DNA of 64,000 bases, taken from the NCBI RefSeq assembly GCF_030848805.1, contig NC_092366.1, forward strand, positions 1,054,001-1,118,000, given 5' to 3'. This DNA is from Temnothorax longispinosus. Its lineage: Eukaryota; Arthropoda; Insecta; Hymenoptera; Formicidae. The position numbers were made by a program, and so were the translations under genes. The notes under the pieces are model-generated. The model worked only from the letters and a program-made list of their open reading frames with translations, ran no database searches and was not told the DNA's origin. This document shows, piece by piece, positions 47,265 through 59,780 of this stretch (the first letter of the stretch is position 1; the number at the start of each line of letters is the position of its first letter).

Positions 47265-50200
47265 ATTTTTCTCAATTGTCCGATTAATTGTCATGCAAGA
47301 AAGTAAAATTCCAAAAACTTGTTATTAAATTTCACGTTCAAAGAGATACGTTTTGAGAAGAAGTACATCTACAGCAGATATCATTATCTTTACTAAACTA
47401 CTGTAGTATATGTGTCTTAATGTAGGTAAAACCGGATAAAAACATTAAGTTATCCCCCTCGGCTTTTCTTTCCGTCGAGTTGATTAATTATATTTTCGTC
47501 TTCTCCTTCGCCTACCATAACAGATTGGGTTGTAATTTAGAAAAGGACGACAACTCGCCAGCCCAGAGTTATTAAAGGCAGGTCTATGGCATCGCGGACT
47601 CGGCCTAAAAGAAATAAATTTATTACCTTGCTGAAAGTGTCTGTCTGTTCGATAAAGGATAATCGGCGGTTCATCCCGCGCGATTCATCACTACGAAAGG
47701 GGGTGGTTCCCGATGGAGTCTTTTTCCCCCCCCGATGCACGCGGATCAATTATTGTCCCCGTCGGACGGTTTTCGACGTTGCGATAATCTTAAAAAATTA
47801 TTGCGCGTTAAAATCTCGACCCGATATCTCAAGTAACTCCGAAAGGGATGTGCGGGGCGTTCTGCGCCCGCGTTCTGCCGCCGAGGGAACATTATTAAAT
47901 ATCGCCGTTCGGCGAAGTTTAAGTCTCTTCATGGCGAACTGGCAATTAACTTTTTCAATTAGGCACAGTCCCGACGATCTTGGGCGTGGATCGTGGTTGT
48001 GGATGAGCAGTGGGCACCCAGTACAGGGCGTCCTAAAATCTTCTTATCTAAATTAATGATGAATCTCGGAGAGAAGGATAATTGGGATAATAATTTTTTT
48101 CAATTAGACGCAATCATGAGCATGGTATTTTTAAGAAATTAAACTTTGGGATTACAAATTGTATATGGCAATATATTTATTTTTATATGTACATACTAAA
48201 GATATATATTTTTTAAAACTATTTTATAGCGGCTTATTTCTGTAAAGATATTTGAGTTTGAGAAAAATTATGAAAAAAGAAGTTTGATAAAATTTTTATT
48301 AAAGAAATATTAATTGTAGTAAACTGTAGAATGTATAGCTAGAAGGAGTGGCATCTGCTACGGGTCATTCTGTACGTATGTATATGCACCATTCTTGCGC
48401 CCACAGTCTGATATACGTGTCGTGACGGGAAAGAGATGGTGGGAATACGAGAAACGAGCCGGGAGGAACGGGGCACCTCTCGCAGCATCCTCAGATGTAA
48501 TCGATTGGAATTTTTGTCGGAGTGGCTGGTTTTGCTTTAACAGTTAATACTTGCATCGCCATAACGGGCCGTAGTATTTTGCCGGCGGGAACACGCGTTA
48601 GATGCGCAACTAAACGAATCCAAATCCAGCTAAATGATAGGCAAACACTCTCGCGAGGAGTCACCGTACGTTATCGCCGTTTATGACGGTCCACGTATTG
48701 CGAATTTGACGTCCGTGAAAATTTATTTCTGTGAATTATGGAGCGCGCTTCCTCCTTACCTCACATATTGATGCACATGTTGATGCTATCGATAAATCCC
48801 CGTTTCGCAAACCTGTACGCGGACTTCGATATAGAATACTTATTTCCGTTTGCGTTTCTGCGTCTGTTCACTTTCATTAGACGCGAAAGATCGATAATCA
48901 ACATCCATTTCGTGCCAACGTGTTTGCCATCGCTTACCAACGAGTCAATTAAGCTTAATTACCGCGTAATCGATTTAATTATGCCTCGACGCAACTCATT
49001 CGCGTATATGCTTGCGCGCAACTACGCGTATACCAATTACTTAACGCATCAAATGATGATAATTTAAAGCACCATTGATGCATAGTTCAAGATCTACCTA
49101 GGCACGTCTATCAGGCATTTAAGGACGAAATTTTACGAGCGGCAACTTATGCCTTCATCTACGGTGGTCTACGTATATCCATTAGAATCTTCTTATCGAG
49201 CACAATTTAGATTTAGCGTGAGCATTTAATAAAATATCTTTAGACCTTAATAAAAAGAGATTACGTCGGATTTTATTAAACTTAAGATTATCTAACTAAG
49301 AACACGCTAAAAAGGATTAGTAAAACATTTCAATTACGTCTTTATTATAAAAATTAATGAATATTATATCTACCGTCCACGAGTTTGTAATTGGATTTTA
49401 GAAATATTTAAATTCCTATAGCAAATGTTTCAATTTTCTGTCTTCGTCTTGAAAAGCAGAATATTTAAGGTAATTGCTTGCAAACGAGTATCGAGCTTCC
49501 TGTTGCTCGACTCTCAGTATCCTTCACGGTCGCTGCTTTTCCCGACACTTCCCGATCTCCCGCTGTGTTTCTCTTCGTGGTTCGTAAACATTACGTTGAA
49601 CGCGAGACATGAAAGAGCATTTGAATTACCAAATCGACGAACAGCGATGGACGCTTTTCCCTTTTCAAAGCAGATCGGCCGTCTTCACGAAAGTGGAAAC
49701 CTCGATCGTTCCACTTTCTAACGATTAACCGTTCCTCAATCTTGTGTATTTCCTCTTTGTACGCCTTTAGCACGACTCGCACAATTCGTACCGTCGCATT
49801 GCGTGTCGCCGATCGCCGTTACGGCCAATTTTTATCACCGCCTATCTCTATTAGGAAACTAAATGTGTTTCCACGTCGACACGTGGCGTACATTGCGCGC
49901 AGCTGGACGTCGATAACGCGACAACGGTACGCGGCTATTGCTTCAATCGCGCGCTGTCGAGAATTCGTGAGAAGTTCTGCGCGATCGGCCGAAGCGATTC
50001 GCACTTGCGCTCACGACGCCGCGACGGCGCAAATTTCACTTTTTCTGGAAATTTAGAAAAGAAACTACGCAGTCCGTGATCCTTTAAACGAGACATATTA
50101 TTCCGTGTATTATTCGCGTATTTTGTTACCCCCGATAATTGTACCTGCGATATACCAGTTACCAAGAATCCGCGGATACCCCGGCGGTTTAATCAGCGGC

Positions 50201-51477
50201 GTAAGGGAGATGCGTCCTTTATAACTTTATAAGATAATTACTATCTGCCATTCACTCTGTTCTTACGCCGGCAATCGCGAGGTTCTGGTATTTTTGCGGC
50301 GGTTCCCCGGTTTAACCATCCAAGTAGGTATTTGCAATATTTCACGCAAGTCGCATACGCACGACGCACGCGAGGTAACTCCGGAGGATATATCCGGTTA
50401 GATTCGATTTGCCTTGATGGCGATTCTTCCGTCCAATTTGTTCGCTAATATACAGTTACGACCGACGGGACCGACGGAACCGACGGGACCAGATCCGTGG
50501 ATTCCAAATGCCGCGTAGCCCGTCCGTGAATACTTTAATAACTATATCGTTGGCCTTGCTCCCCGAACGAGCTTATATTCCCCGATAATTACTCGCTGCC
50601 ACCGGAAAGCGACGGCCAGTATACTCTATATGCAAACCTGAAGAAAATGTACAAATAGGTATACATATGATAAGTATAAACCCGCGTGTTTTATGTACGA
50701 GCGAGTAACAACCCGCATGCGAACCGTCAATGAGCGGTAAAATGCAACGCGAAATCGCCCGATTATTATTAGCGTTGGAGCGTATACGCGCGTCCCTTAA
50801 CTAGCAGCAATCTATTTGGCTCGTGAAGTTCTCGGCAAAGTGTTCGTCGACGAAGAAAGTTGATGAAGTCGCTGACCTACGAGAACGCGTAGGGTCGTAG
50901 GTGAAGATGGTTAGACAGTAATCGCGCCGCGTTCAATTATACTTCATTATTCTACGACCGGCGTTGCGGTCTTCATCAGCATTTCGATCCGCACCGCTTC
51001 TTCTAGCCGATCGTTAATGATGCCAATGGCGGGCGTTGTCCGACACGCCTTTATCGGATCACTTAAAAATCGAGCTCAAACAATAAACATGCAAGATATT
51101 CTTTTTGAGCAACCATGCAACCTTTCCTTATGAAATATGTGCGGGGAAATATACATGTAGACACATATAAAAACATTAAATATAAAATAATATAATAAAA
51201 AGATCATACGTAGAGCAATATTTTTGTATGTATAAGAGAGAACTTTAAAAGTATGTAAAATATTTAAACAATATTTGCTAGAAACGAAAAGATCATGAAA
51301 CACTATATCTTGTTAAAATAAGATATAAAAGTTGTCGGATAAATTATTTGTTCCCTGTAATTTTTAATGAACCATCTTTGCGCAATTCTTTCCCCGTTTA
51401 TCTCAAGCATTATTTTTAATGATGCTCGAATGGCTTGAAGCGAATTTAGCAATCTCTCGTTTCGTTCAATGTGCACA
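47265..51477. other. no gene recognised
   Basis: Mostly GC-moderate DNA. The plus frames at 47586-48056 (156 codons) and 48738-49067 (109 codons) have no domain or splice context. A small tandem repeat of ACCGACGGR units lies at 50461-50490. AT-rich islands lie at 48110-48330 and 51080-51400. Confidence 0.4.
50461..50490 (+). repeat. short tandem repeat, 10-bp ACCGACGGGA-type units
   Basis: Three consecutive near-identical units: ACCGACGGG, ACCGACGGA and ACCGACGGG. Confidence 0.85.
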
Positions 51478-51892
51478 CACTGTTGGAAAATTCGTGTTAA
51501 TTTAACATAATATGGATGTGTTAAATGGTAACACTGATACTATGTTAAAATATTTCAACAGAAAGGAAATGTAATTCTGAATCGTAATTTGAGGTAAATT
51601 ATGTGTAAAATTAACATAACTTTTATGTTAAAGTTAAGATTGTAAGATAAAATCAACACTCTTTTTCTGTAAATTTTAACACATTAAATAAATACGTTTA
51701 AATTGTACGTTACTTTTCTAGTTACTTTAACATATTTTTTTAATTATTTTAATAATTTTACATTTTAAATTTGTTAAGTTCAATTAAAATAGCAGGCATA
51801 TATTAAATCTACACATGTATGTGTTGATTATTTTACACAAAAATTTTAACAAGGACTTTTTTAAACAAAACTACAAAAATTTTCCAACAGTG
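51478..51892. mobile_element. non-autonomous DNA element, TIR CACTGTTGGAAAATT
   Basis: The left end CACTGTTGGAAAATTCG matches the reverse complement of the right end, AAAAATTTTCCAACAGTG, over 15 bp. The 415-bp body is AT-rich with many GTTAA/TTAAC words (GTGTTAATTTAACA, TTAACATAAC), like subterminal repeats. CA flanks both ends but is too short to be decisive. It is non-coding. Confidence 0.75.
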
Positions 51893-54800
51893 CATAGATC
51901 GATGCAGCTTAGCCGCCAGGGATTAAGCGCGCTCGTAAACATCTATTAGCCTGGGAAATCATTATGTCATCGAGTCGTAGGTCATTTCCATTATATTGGA
52001 ATTTTGCCGACGAGACTGATGCCGAGAGCCGCGGCGACCTTAACCGACAGATATCCGCATAGAGCACAATAGTTATTAACCTCAGTTACGGAGACGAGCC
52101 TCTTCAAGGAATCTTAAGTGTGCACGTTGTGTTGTATATACGTCGACTGCAAGTTTCCCGCTTGCTCGTTCACTACGCCATTATACTTCCACGAACGACC
52201 GAACAGGTGAAAACTGGAGTGATCGACGCAGAAAATTTACTGATCCGTCAACTGTGCTTTCGTCGCTCAACTGTGACAGCTGCAACGGTGAACTTCCGAT
52301 AAAATTTCAGATTATTAGAATTTTATGAAAATGCTATCGAAATCGGAAAAGTTTTGATTTGCAATACATATATTCGCATATAAATCATATTTTATGATTT
52401 ATATTCGTATTTATGTCCGTATATTAATCGCGCTTCACATAAAGCATAAATCACAAAAAATAAGAATTTTTATTTCTGATAAATAATTATAATAAACTTT
52501 CTATGTCAAATTCCTATGCGGATATGTTTTGCCATTGATTACGAATGCAAGATGTAGAATAATAATTTTTTATTTTTCTTATAATATAACGTTACAAAAT
52601 TGAACATTGTTTCATTGCGGTAAACACAACGGTTTGCGTTTAGAAAGTGAAACTCGCCGCCTCTTGCGGATTCGTCAATTTGATGAAGAAATCCGGGCTC
52701 CGAGTGCGTTCGACGGTGATTTCAATGCTTGGTCGAGTCTCAATGCCAATGCCTTCGCGTCCTGTTTTTCTTCGCGCTCATCGTTAAACTTAACTGAGCG
52801 GATAATTCATTCACAGCGGGTGAATAATCTGTTTTGAACTTCGCTTATCTAATCTATGGGCCCGCGCACCGAAAACAGCCATCCAGGTAGCTACATTTAG
52901 CGCCGGGGATAAGGGCCGTGTAGCGCAGAAGAATATGTAAAAAGCCTCGTCCCGTGTACACGCGACCTTGAATATTTCCGTTCAGGTTTCGGATAATTCC
53001 GCAGCGTAATCGCGCGGCGCGAGCGGCCTGCCTACACGTTTCTTCCGATCTTGATAAAAATGTTATGCATTCAACGCATGCTCGGCCGTCGTCCGAGCCA
53101 TATTGCCGGTGCGCGCTTAACTATCCCCTCGGCGCTCTTATAAGAATTCTCAATTAGTTGAAGTCTTTCCTACCGACCGCGACCGAAAGAAATGGAAAGA
53201 ATGACAGAGAAATGCCGATACGTTCTCTCCGTGTGTTCTCCCTTAAAACATATTCCGAGTAAAGTCGCATTTCGTTCTTTTCCTAATGCCATTCGTGTTG
53301 CATTCTTCCGTGGATATTTTCGAATACGCCAGGAAGGAATAAGAACGACACAAAGAAGGATAACGAAAGAGTAACATATGTTTTATCTTGCGAAACCATT
53401 TCGTATAATTTACCTCTTTTCTTAGAATCACACGAATAAATAAAACTGAAATTGAATATATAATTTCTCTTTTTTGATCTCTTCCTTCTTACATCGTCCG
53501 CTAAGGCGCGGAGAATGGAGAACGGCCTTGAGAAATCGCGGCCTTGCGCAATGCGTGGCGTATCGCGGCCGATGCCGGGTCGCCGATGGGACCCGCAGTT
53601 CTTCGCCGAATGATTTATCAGAGCCGAAAGATCGAGGCAGGTGAGTTACGGGGCGCAAGGTATATACGTACTACCACGCACCTATAGTGCCGCGCGGATA
53701 ACGTTGCGCGAGAGAGCACTCGAACAGCGATGCCTTAACAGCGCAATTTATCAAGCGCTCCTTTCATCCGAACCGTTCCACGTAGCAATTAACGTGTCCA
53801 CCGCGGGAACATCGTATTTTAAAGCTTTATGGCATCGGCACGCCCATGCGAAATTCACTAGCCGCCGCCTTGCGTATCTCGGCCGCTTTTTCTCCGCGCG
53901 TCTCTATCGCGCCGATCCGGCGATTTATCGGCTGTCGCGGTGACAGCGTCCAGAAGATACGAAACGAGAGCCGAATAAGGGCTGAAACACGGGCTCGATA
54001 GGTAAGTATCACCCGATTCCTACAGACGCGTTTCCAACCTCCGATACGGTGACTAATTTTGAAGCGAGAAAGAGAGAAAGATTGCGAGGAAAACAATATT
54101 TTCCCGCAATTATCGTTATCACGAGTATCATTTTATCAATCTCCCTTGCGTTTCAATCAAATTTTCACGTTGAACACACTATATCATCATGATATGCACC
54201 TACCTGCTACGTATACATTTTATATACTAATCTCCAACGTCAGCTAAGATACATGGAGTGATACGCATGTATGCCGGGAGCCTTGAAAGGGTTAAGGGTG
54301 AATCACGTGGTATTTTCTCATCGCCGACGCAACGGTACCGGTGCCACACCGCGATAACTTACACGGCGCTCTGACCAGCGTACGAACCCACGTACGCTAC
54401 GTATATCCCCCAATAAATCGATACCCTGTTTCTCGCCGGAGTACGAGAAAACCCCCTCCAATTTAGAAGCGGCGGCCATTAGGAGCGCGGAGAGAGGAAA
54501 CATACTTTAAACATTAACATTGCGGTCGTTTAGTGTCGGCGCGCGCTTGCATTTAAGGGAGAGAGAGATACTTTTGCCCATCCTACCTTCTTCTTAATAG
54601 CCCAACCCGGCCGGGGGACAATGAGACAGGGGCGGATGTTGCTTCCCGATGCTCGAAACTCGTCAGCTCCGGAAACGTAATTAAGCTGGACATCAAACTT
54701 ATTTCTTTCTATTCTACACGATGTATAAATTTAAAAGACTGACAAACAAGATTATACACACTTCTGAACAAAATTATAATCTGCAGTCTGTGGACAGTTA

Positions 54801-57651
54801 GGAATTAGAAATGAGTGTATTCTCTCTTTTATTAAATCCTCAATAAAGGCAAAACGCATTTCCTTTTTTGCCTGGGAATTTGATTCGGATATTTATGTCA
54901 CCATACCAACGCCTGCATTTATCTCGTAACCAAGCTTCGCTCTCTCTCCTTATCCGTTAGTTCATACAATGGATGCGCTCCTGGGACAAGAGAGTCGAGA
55001 CGGCGGATGCGCCCACGTCGGCCGCGTTATCAATAGCGCATTTCCAATGAGAAGAACACTCGTTCCTGAGGGAGAAGAGAGGGGCGCCCGTTCCCTTCTT
55101 CTTTCCCCCGTTGGCGCGTCTACAACACACCAATTACCAGGTTTATTCGGTGGACGCGACAACTCCATGAAACCGAGGCTTCACGACCGCGCGCGTCCAC
55201 CACAATTACTTTAACTTTTACCGCTGCCTTTACCCTCCCGCACGGAGCCCGTGCGTGCAGTGCGTGCACGCACCGCCGCGGATCGAGCAATGGACAAGTA
55301 CAACACGCACGCACCCGCGGCGAGGCTCTTCTCCGGACTCTCCTCTCTCGCTCCCTCCCTCATTCGCTCTCTCGCCGCGGAGAGTAACTTAATGCTGACG
55401 TAAATATATGCTTAAGGCGTCGTCGGTGTCGTTTTTACTCGCACGTCTCAGGATCGACATGGTCATTACATGCGTCGGAACGCGACGCCCGCCGCAATTC
55501 CTCCTAATGTCTTGTAATGGATAGAAATTTGTACGGTCCGATGCTCGAGAAAGGCTGCGTGAATGATGATATAGAGTTTCATACGTGAATTATGTAATCT
55601 CGCAGGAAAGCATCACCGATGTTTCATTAGTTAATATTATTGGAGGGTAATAAGAGAGTGGCCAAAGGTCACGATTACTATAATAGTTGATTTGATTAAA
55701 TCGCGATCTCGCAGAAACGGAATTAAAAGAGAGAAAAGAGATTCGGGGCTGTGCGTTCGTTGGAGAAGAGAACGAGATTAATTTTCTCACAACTAATTTA
55801 TATCTCTATTAATTTCTATAACGTACGACTCGAATACTATAAATAGCAATCCCCATTTCTTCTCATCATCCTCTTCGCCATCGTACGTACAGAACAAAGA
55901 AATCTCCTTCTCTCTCTCTCTTTCCCTCCACTTCCAGAACACCCTCTATAATCACGTTTAATTACGAGAAGAAAAAACGGGTGAGAGCAAAGTAATCCGA
56001 GCGTGGCCGGCCTCCGAGCGCCTCCAATCGTTGCTAAATTATATCTCCGCAATAAGTGAATCTGGATCGTCTTTTTTTTTTCACATTAATGCGAGCATCG
56101 CGAACACTCCATGCGCGAGCCCGGAACGTAATAGAATCCGGGCCTCAGGCCGCCCTTTTCGTGCTCTTCCGACCCTCGGCGGAACCAGTTTACCGCGATC
56201 CACGTGAACGTGAACGGGGGAGAGAATGCGCCTCGCTCACGTTAATCGAACGCAAACAGTTTAGGCTTACCCGCGCGCGGTCGTTAGATCGCCGCCGGAT
56301 CGGATCGAATCGACGATTTCTGCGACGTGAAGGTGAGTCGAATGGCAAGCAACTTCTCGCGTGAGCGCCGGAACGAGGTAACGCGAGTATACCGATCGCA
56401 CGATCGTTTCGCGCTCTCGTTTTCCTCGCCCGAGCGTTCGTCTCGTTTCTCCTTTCTTTTCTTTTTTTCACTCGGCCCCTACGAGGTTCTATATTGAGGG
56501 CATATATTCCGCGCCCGCGACAATCTCGAGTCGCGACGTCGCGCCGTGAAGTACCTGGGATCTGGGATTCCAAGAGATATCGAACGAAGAGATCTCGAAT
56601 TGGATTAGAGCAGACGCCGCGTATCAAGGCGAGACGCAGGCAGTAAATTAAGTAAATATAGAATAGATTTTTGCGAATTAAGTGCGCCGAGCGCGTGAAT
56701 CACGTCGATTTCAGCTCGCCTAACGACGGTATTTATATTCTCATCGTGACGATGGTCTCCTTTGCAGCGAATTTGCAGCAAATTTTTTCGCGGCGGAAAA
56801 TTTAGTGCGAATCGCACGTACGATAACGTCAAGCTCAAGAGTAGTGCTGCTAAAAACAGGTGCAAAGCGGCTGGAAATAGCTTTAAATGGTTTTCAGTCG
56901 ATACGTCGAGTAATTCTCGGTAGTAAATAAAGAGAATGTGGCCTTTGCAAAGATCATTGACGTGAGTTCATTATCTGTTTCAATTAAGATTGTACCTGTT
57001 GAATAATGTCGGATACTGCGAGATTAACAGTGACCTTTTTTATTTTTAAATATTATTTCAGAATAGACCGAATAGGTTTAAAAAATAAAAACGAAATGTA
57101 GTACTATACTATGCATTTCAGAAATATTTTCTACAGTGGTAATATAATATTTAAAAATAATATATTTCTTCTGTAACATAATGTTGAGAGACTTCTCTTC
57201 GATTTATAAGATATTAACATATTTTCAAAAATCAAAGAAAGACTCGCATTTTACGCAAGAGAAGCTCTCTACAATTTCCGCACACATTCGGACAACGTCG
57301 AACTTCTTGTCCGTCGAGACAAACGAACGAACAAACGACCACTTGTAGTCGACGGAGTAACGTCCTGTCCGCCGCGAGACGAAGCAAGCAGAGATGTGGC
57401 CACGTGAGTGCCGGCCGGGCCGCATCGCGAGCGACCCGCGTCGGCGACAGGGCCCGATTCGGAGGAATGTTAACGAATCGCGGAATCTCGCGGCAAGATG
57501 GATAACGGCGGTGTCGGTTGTGGCCCGTGTTTCGCGACGAGCCTCGCCCAAGGGGCTGGAGAGCTCCGCATTCGAATAACGCGTTGTATCATGCGGCGCG
57601 CGAGCAGCGCGCTCGTCGCGTCGGACCTCGCCGTTCGGGTCGTCGAACCCG

Positions 57652-57682
57652 CTGTTCGTTCGTTCGTTCGTTCGTTCGTTCG
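57652..57682 (+). repeat. (GTTC)n microsatellite
   Basis: Seven GTTC units. It reads as Asn-Glu-Arg-Thr or Ser-Phe-Val-Arg repeats in long spurious frames. Confidence 0.96.
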
Positions 57683-57827
57683 GTTCCCCAGTCGCTCCGG
57701 ATGCAGCAGTCGCTGGTGCGGACGCGAGAAGGAGAGACAGTGAGAGAGATAGAGAGGAAACGAGGCAGGATCGGGCAGGACGTATCGGGAACCGAGAACA
57801 AAGTACCAGGCACATTCGCCGTGCCGC

Positions 57828-57858
57828 CGACGTCGTCGTCGTCGTCGTCGTCGTCGTC
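57828..57858 (+). repeat. (GTC)n microsatellite
   Basis: About ten GTC units after GCCGAC. It gives poly-Ser, poly-Thr or poly-Arg in chance frames. Confidence 0.96.
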
Positions 57859-58637
57859 TCGCCCAGCATAGCAAGATCGATCGCCGAGGAACGAGGCGTC
57901 GCTGCACCAAACTTGCGCCGATCGGTTCGAGTAAACGAGAAAAGGAAATCGGACGATGAACTGTCTCTGCTAATGACGCCGCTCGCTCGTGAGAATGCGA
58001 GCGAGCCGAAGCAAATTTTGCATCACGTGGAAAGAATCTATTTCATCTTGCATCCTACATTCGTTAATAAAACCTACAGTCGAGATACCTTTAGGCGCTT
58101 ATTAAGATTCAATTAATTTCTCTATATGCGTACATAAAGAAGTTACCAATGAATTATGGATAATAAAGATGCTCTCTTACACTTCCGATGTCGCGCTCGG
58201 TAAATGGTTTGCGGAAAGAGGAGCTATTGACTGGGAAAGTACACACGACACGGTGTACGATCGATCGAGCCATTACAACTGTATATTTACAGCGATAGGA
58301 ATAATTCTATCGTAAACACAGCGAGCCGTTATTGTTGCTTCCCGGAGAACCGTAATCAGCATCTACGATAGCGCGTTTCTACGCGTCCGCTCTACTTCTT
58401 AAATAACTATCACTCACGATCGACGCGCGATAACGACACAAATCATAGACTGCAATCACAAATGGCAAATCCGGATGGGGAAACCATCAGTCTTTCTCAT
58501 GCATCGACGCCGAAACGCCGAACTTTTACGCGCCTTTTGCCCTCGAGCGCGATGATGGTGCGAATGGTATACCACCTGCGGAAAATAAAGTTATTGTTTA
58601 TGCAATGGGCCAGATATTTAATGAGCCGCGCGGACTA

Positions 58638-58799
58638 AGGGCTCAGTCACAATGAGAGGAATAAGGAATAAGATAAAGGAATAAGGAATAAGGGAATGTC
58701 GCATCTCACTTCAGTACACGTACATTAAAGTGAGATGCAACATGTCTTATTTCTAATTCCTTTATCTTATTCCTTATTCCTCTCATTGTGACTGAGCCT
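58638..58799. mobile_element. palindromic MITE, ends AGGGCTCAGTCACAATGAG, TA duplication
   Basis: The left AGGGCTCAGTCACAATGAGA and the right TCTCATTGTGACTGAGCCT are inverted repeats. Pairing continues through GGAATAAGGAATAAGATAAAG and, at the centre, GCATCTCACTT/AAGTGAGATGC. TA flanks both sides. The left arm has an internal GGAATAA tandem array. The 162 bp could form one long hairpin. Tc1/mariner-type by its TA duplication (inference). Confidence 0.9.
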
Positions 58800-59670
58800 T
58801 AAACGTACCGCGATGTAATTATCATATCCAGACGCGAGAATACTCGCTCATCTCTTGACCGCTTCGTGTGTCCGTTCCTGGCTGTCGCAGCATCCGCGTA
58901 TCCGTGCAATTAAATCACGTGCGGATTACCATCGTGGTGAAAACGAAACGATACACGTCACAAAAGTCACTTACTCTTTGGATTATTTGCGATTTTCAAT
59001 TACACGACAACGTAACTTATTTCTTTACAAAGTTCATGGTGTAATAAACGTTTTCTTTATCCTTTCTTTCTTCTCTCCATTCTCCTTACAATGCTAGAGA
59101 CTCGTTCACTCGCGACTCATAAGTTTACGTTGGAATCCGACAAGAAAGGCGTTTTGTGTATCGGTAAACCGCCGCGATCCACGTCTCTGGATTGCCGGTG
59201 CGATTGCCAATATAATCGCGCGGTATCAATTGGCAACGCCTGCTTCGGCAGGCAGCAAGTAACTGTAACTTGATGACTTTGCGCGGAGTCGTACATCATA
59301 ACGCGAGTCTCGCTTTATGGGGACTCTCGATAGGTTCCCATGCTCCGTCTTTTCCTTTTTCTGCCACTCGCGGTGCAAATCAATGTTAAATTGCGAGAGA
59401 ACGTAATGTGTAGATAGTCGCGCGAATCAAGCGATTTTGCAAGTTCAACAGGACGGCGCGCGCCGTTAGAATTCACATTCCGCACTTCAATTCGCGGATG
59501 ATCGTTTTGTAGCATAATAGTTCTGCTGGCAATGATTTACGCAATTGCTATAGTCAGCGTATGTATATGCACAAAAATCTTTATTAATTAACTTTAAAAA
59601 AATATCAAAACGCGTATCATAATCGTGATTGAATCATAAATAATTAACGCTCAATCTGTACACCCAGGTA
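58800..59670. other. no gene recognised
   Basis: Frames at 58855-59097 and 59091-59299 have no recognisable family. GC-moderate, turning AT-rich after 59560. Confidence 0.4.
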
Positions 59671-59780
59671 GAACAGCAAGTCATAATAAAGTCAAAATAA
59701 TGTCAAAATATAGGCAAAATAATTTTTTTTATTTTACCATCGTTTTACCATCATTTTGACGTTTTTTGACTTTCGTGTTC
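59671..59780. mobile_element. small imperfect MITE, ends GAACA / TGTTC in TA
   Basis: TAGAACAGCAAGTCA...AAAGTCAAAATAATGTCAAAAT on the left mirrors ATTTTGACG...TTTTTTGACTTTCGTGTTCTA on the right. TA at 59669-59670 and 59781-59782 may be the duplicated target. The 110 bp are non-coding. Pairing has gaps. Confidence 0.6.

Larger units (their letters stand above)
51893..58637. other. no gene recognised
   Basis: Contents: a 12-bp-stem hairpin at 52378-52404 (ATATAAATCATA/TATGATTTATAT); an inverted repeat at 57041-57056 and 57144-57159 (TATTTTTAAATATTAT and its complement) enclosing a smaller palindrome; and CT-rich DNA near 55910. The overlapping frames at 56190-56627 and 57225-57910, including a 214-codon minus frame, are products of GC-rich DNA and two microsatellites. 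Confidence 0.4.

Noticed and set aside
47586..48056. 156-codon plus-strand frame
   Set aside because: No domain, no convincing start context and no splice sites. Typical of open frames in this GC-rich DNA.
57225..57869. 214-codon minus-strand frame with poly-Thr start and a Leu/Ser run resembling a signal segment
   Set aside because: The poly-Thr and Asn-Glu-Arg-Thr parts come from the GTC and GTTC microsatellites, and long frames exist in all phases here. The rest has no family character.
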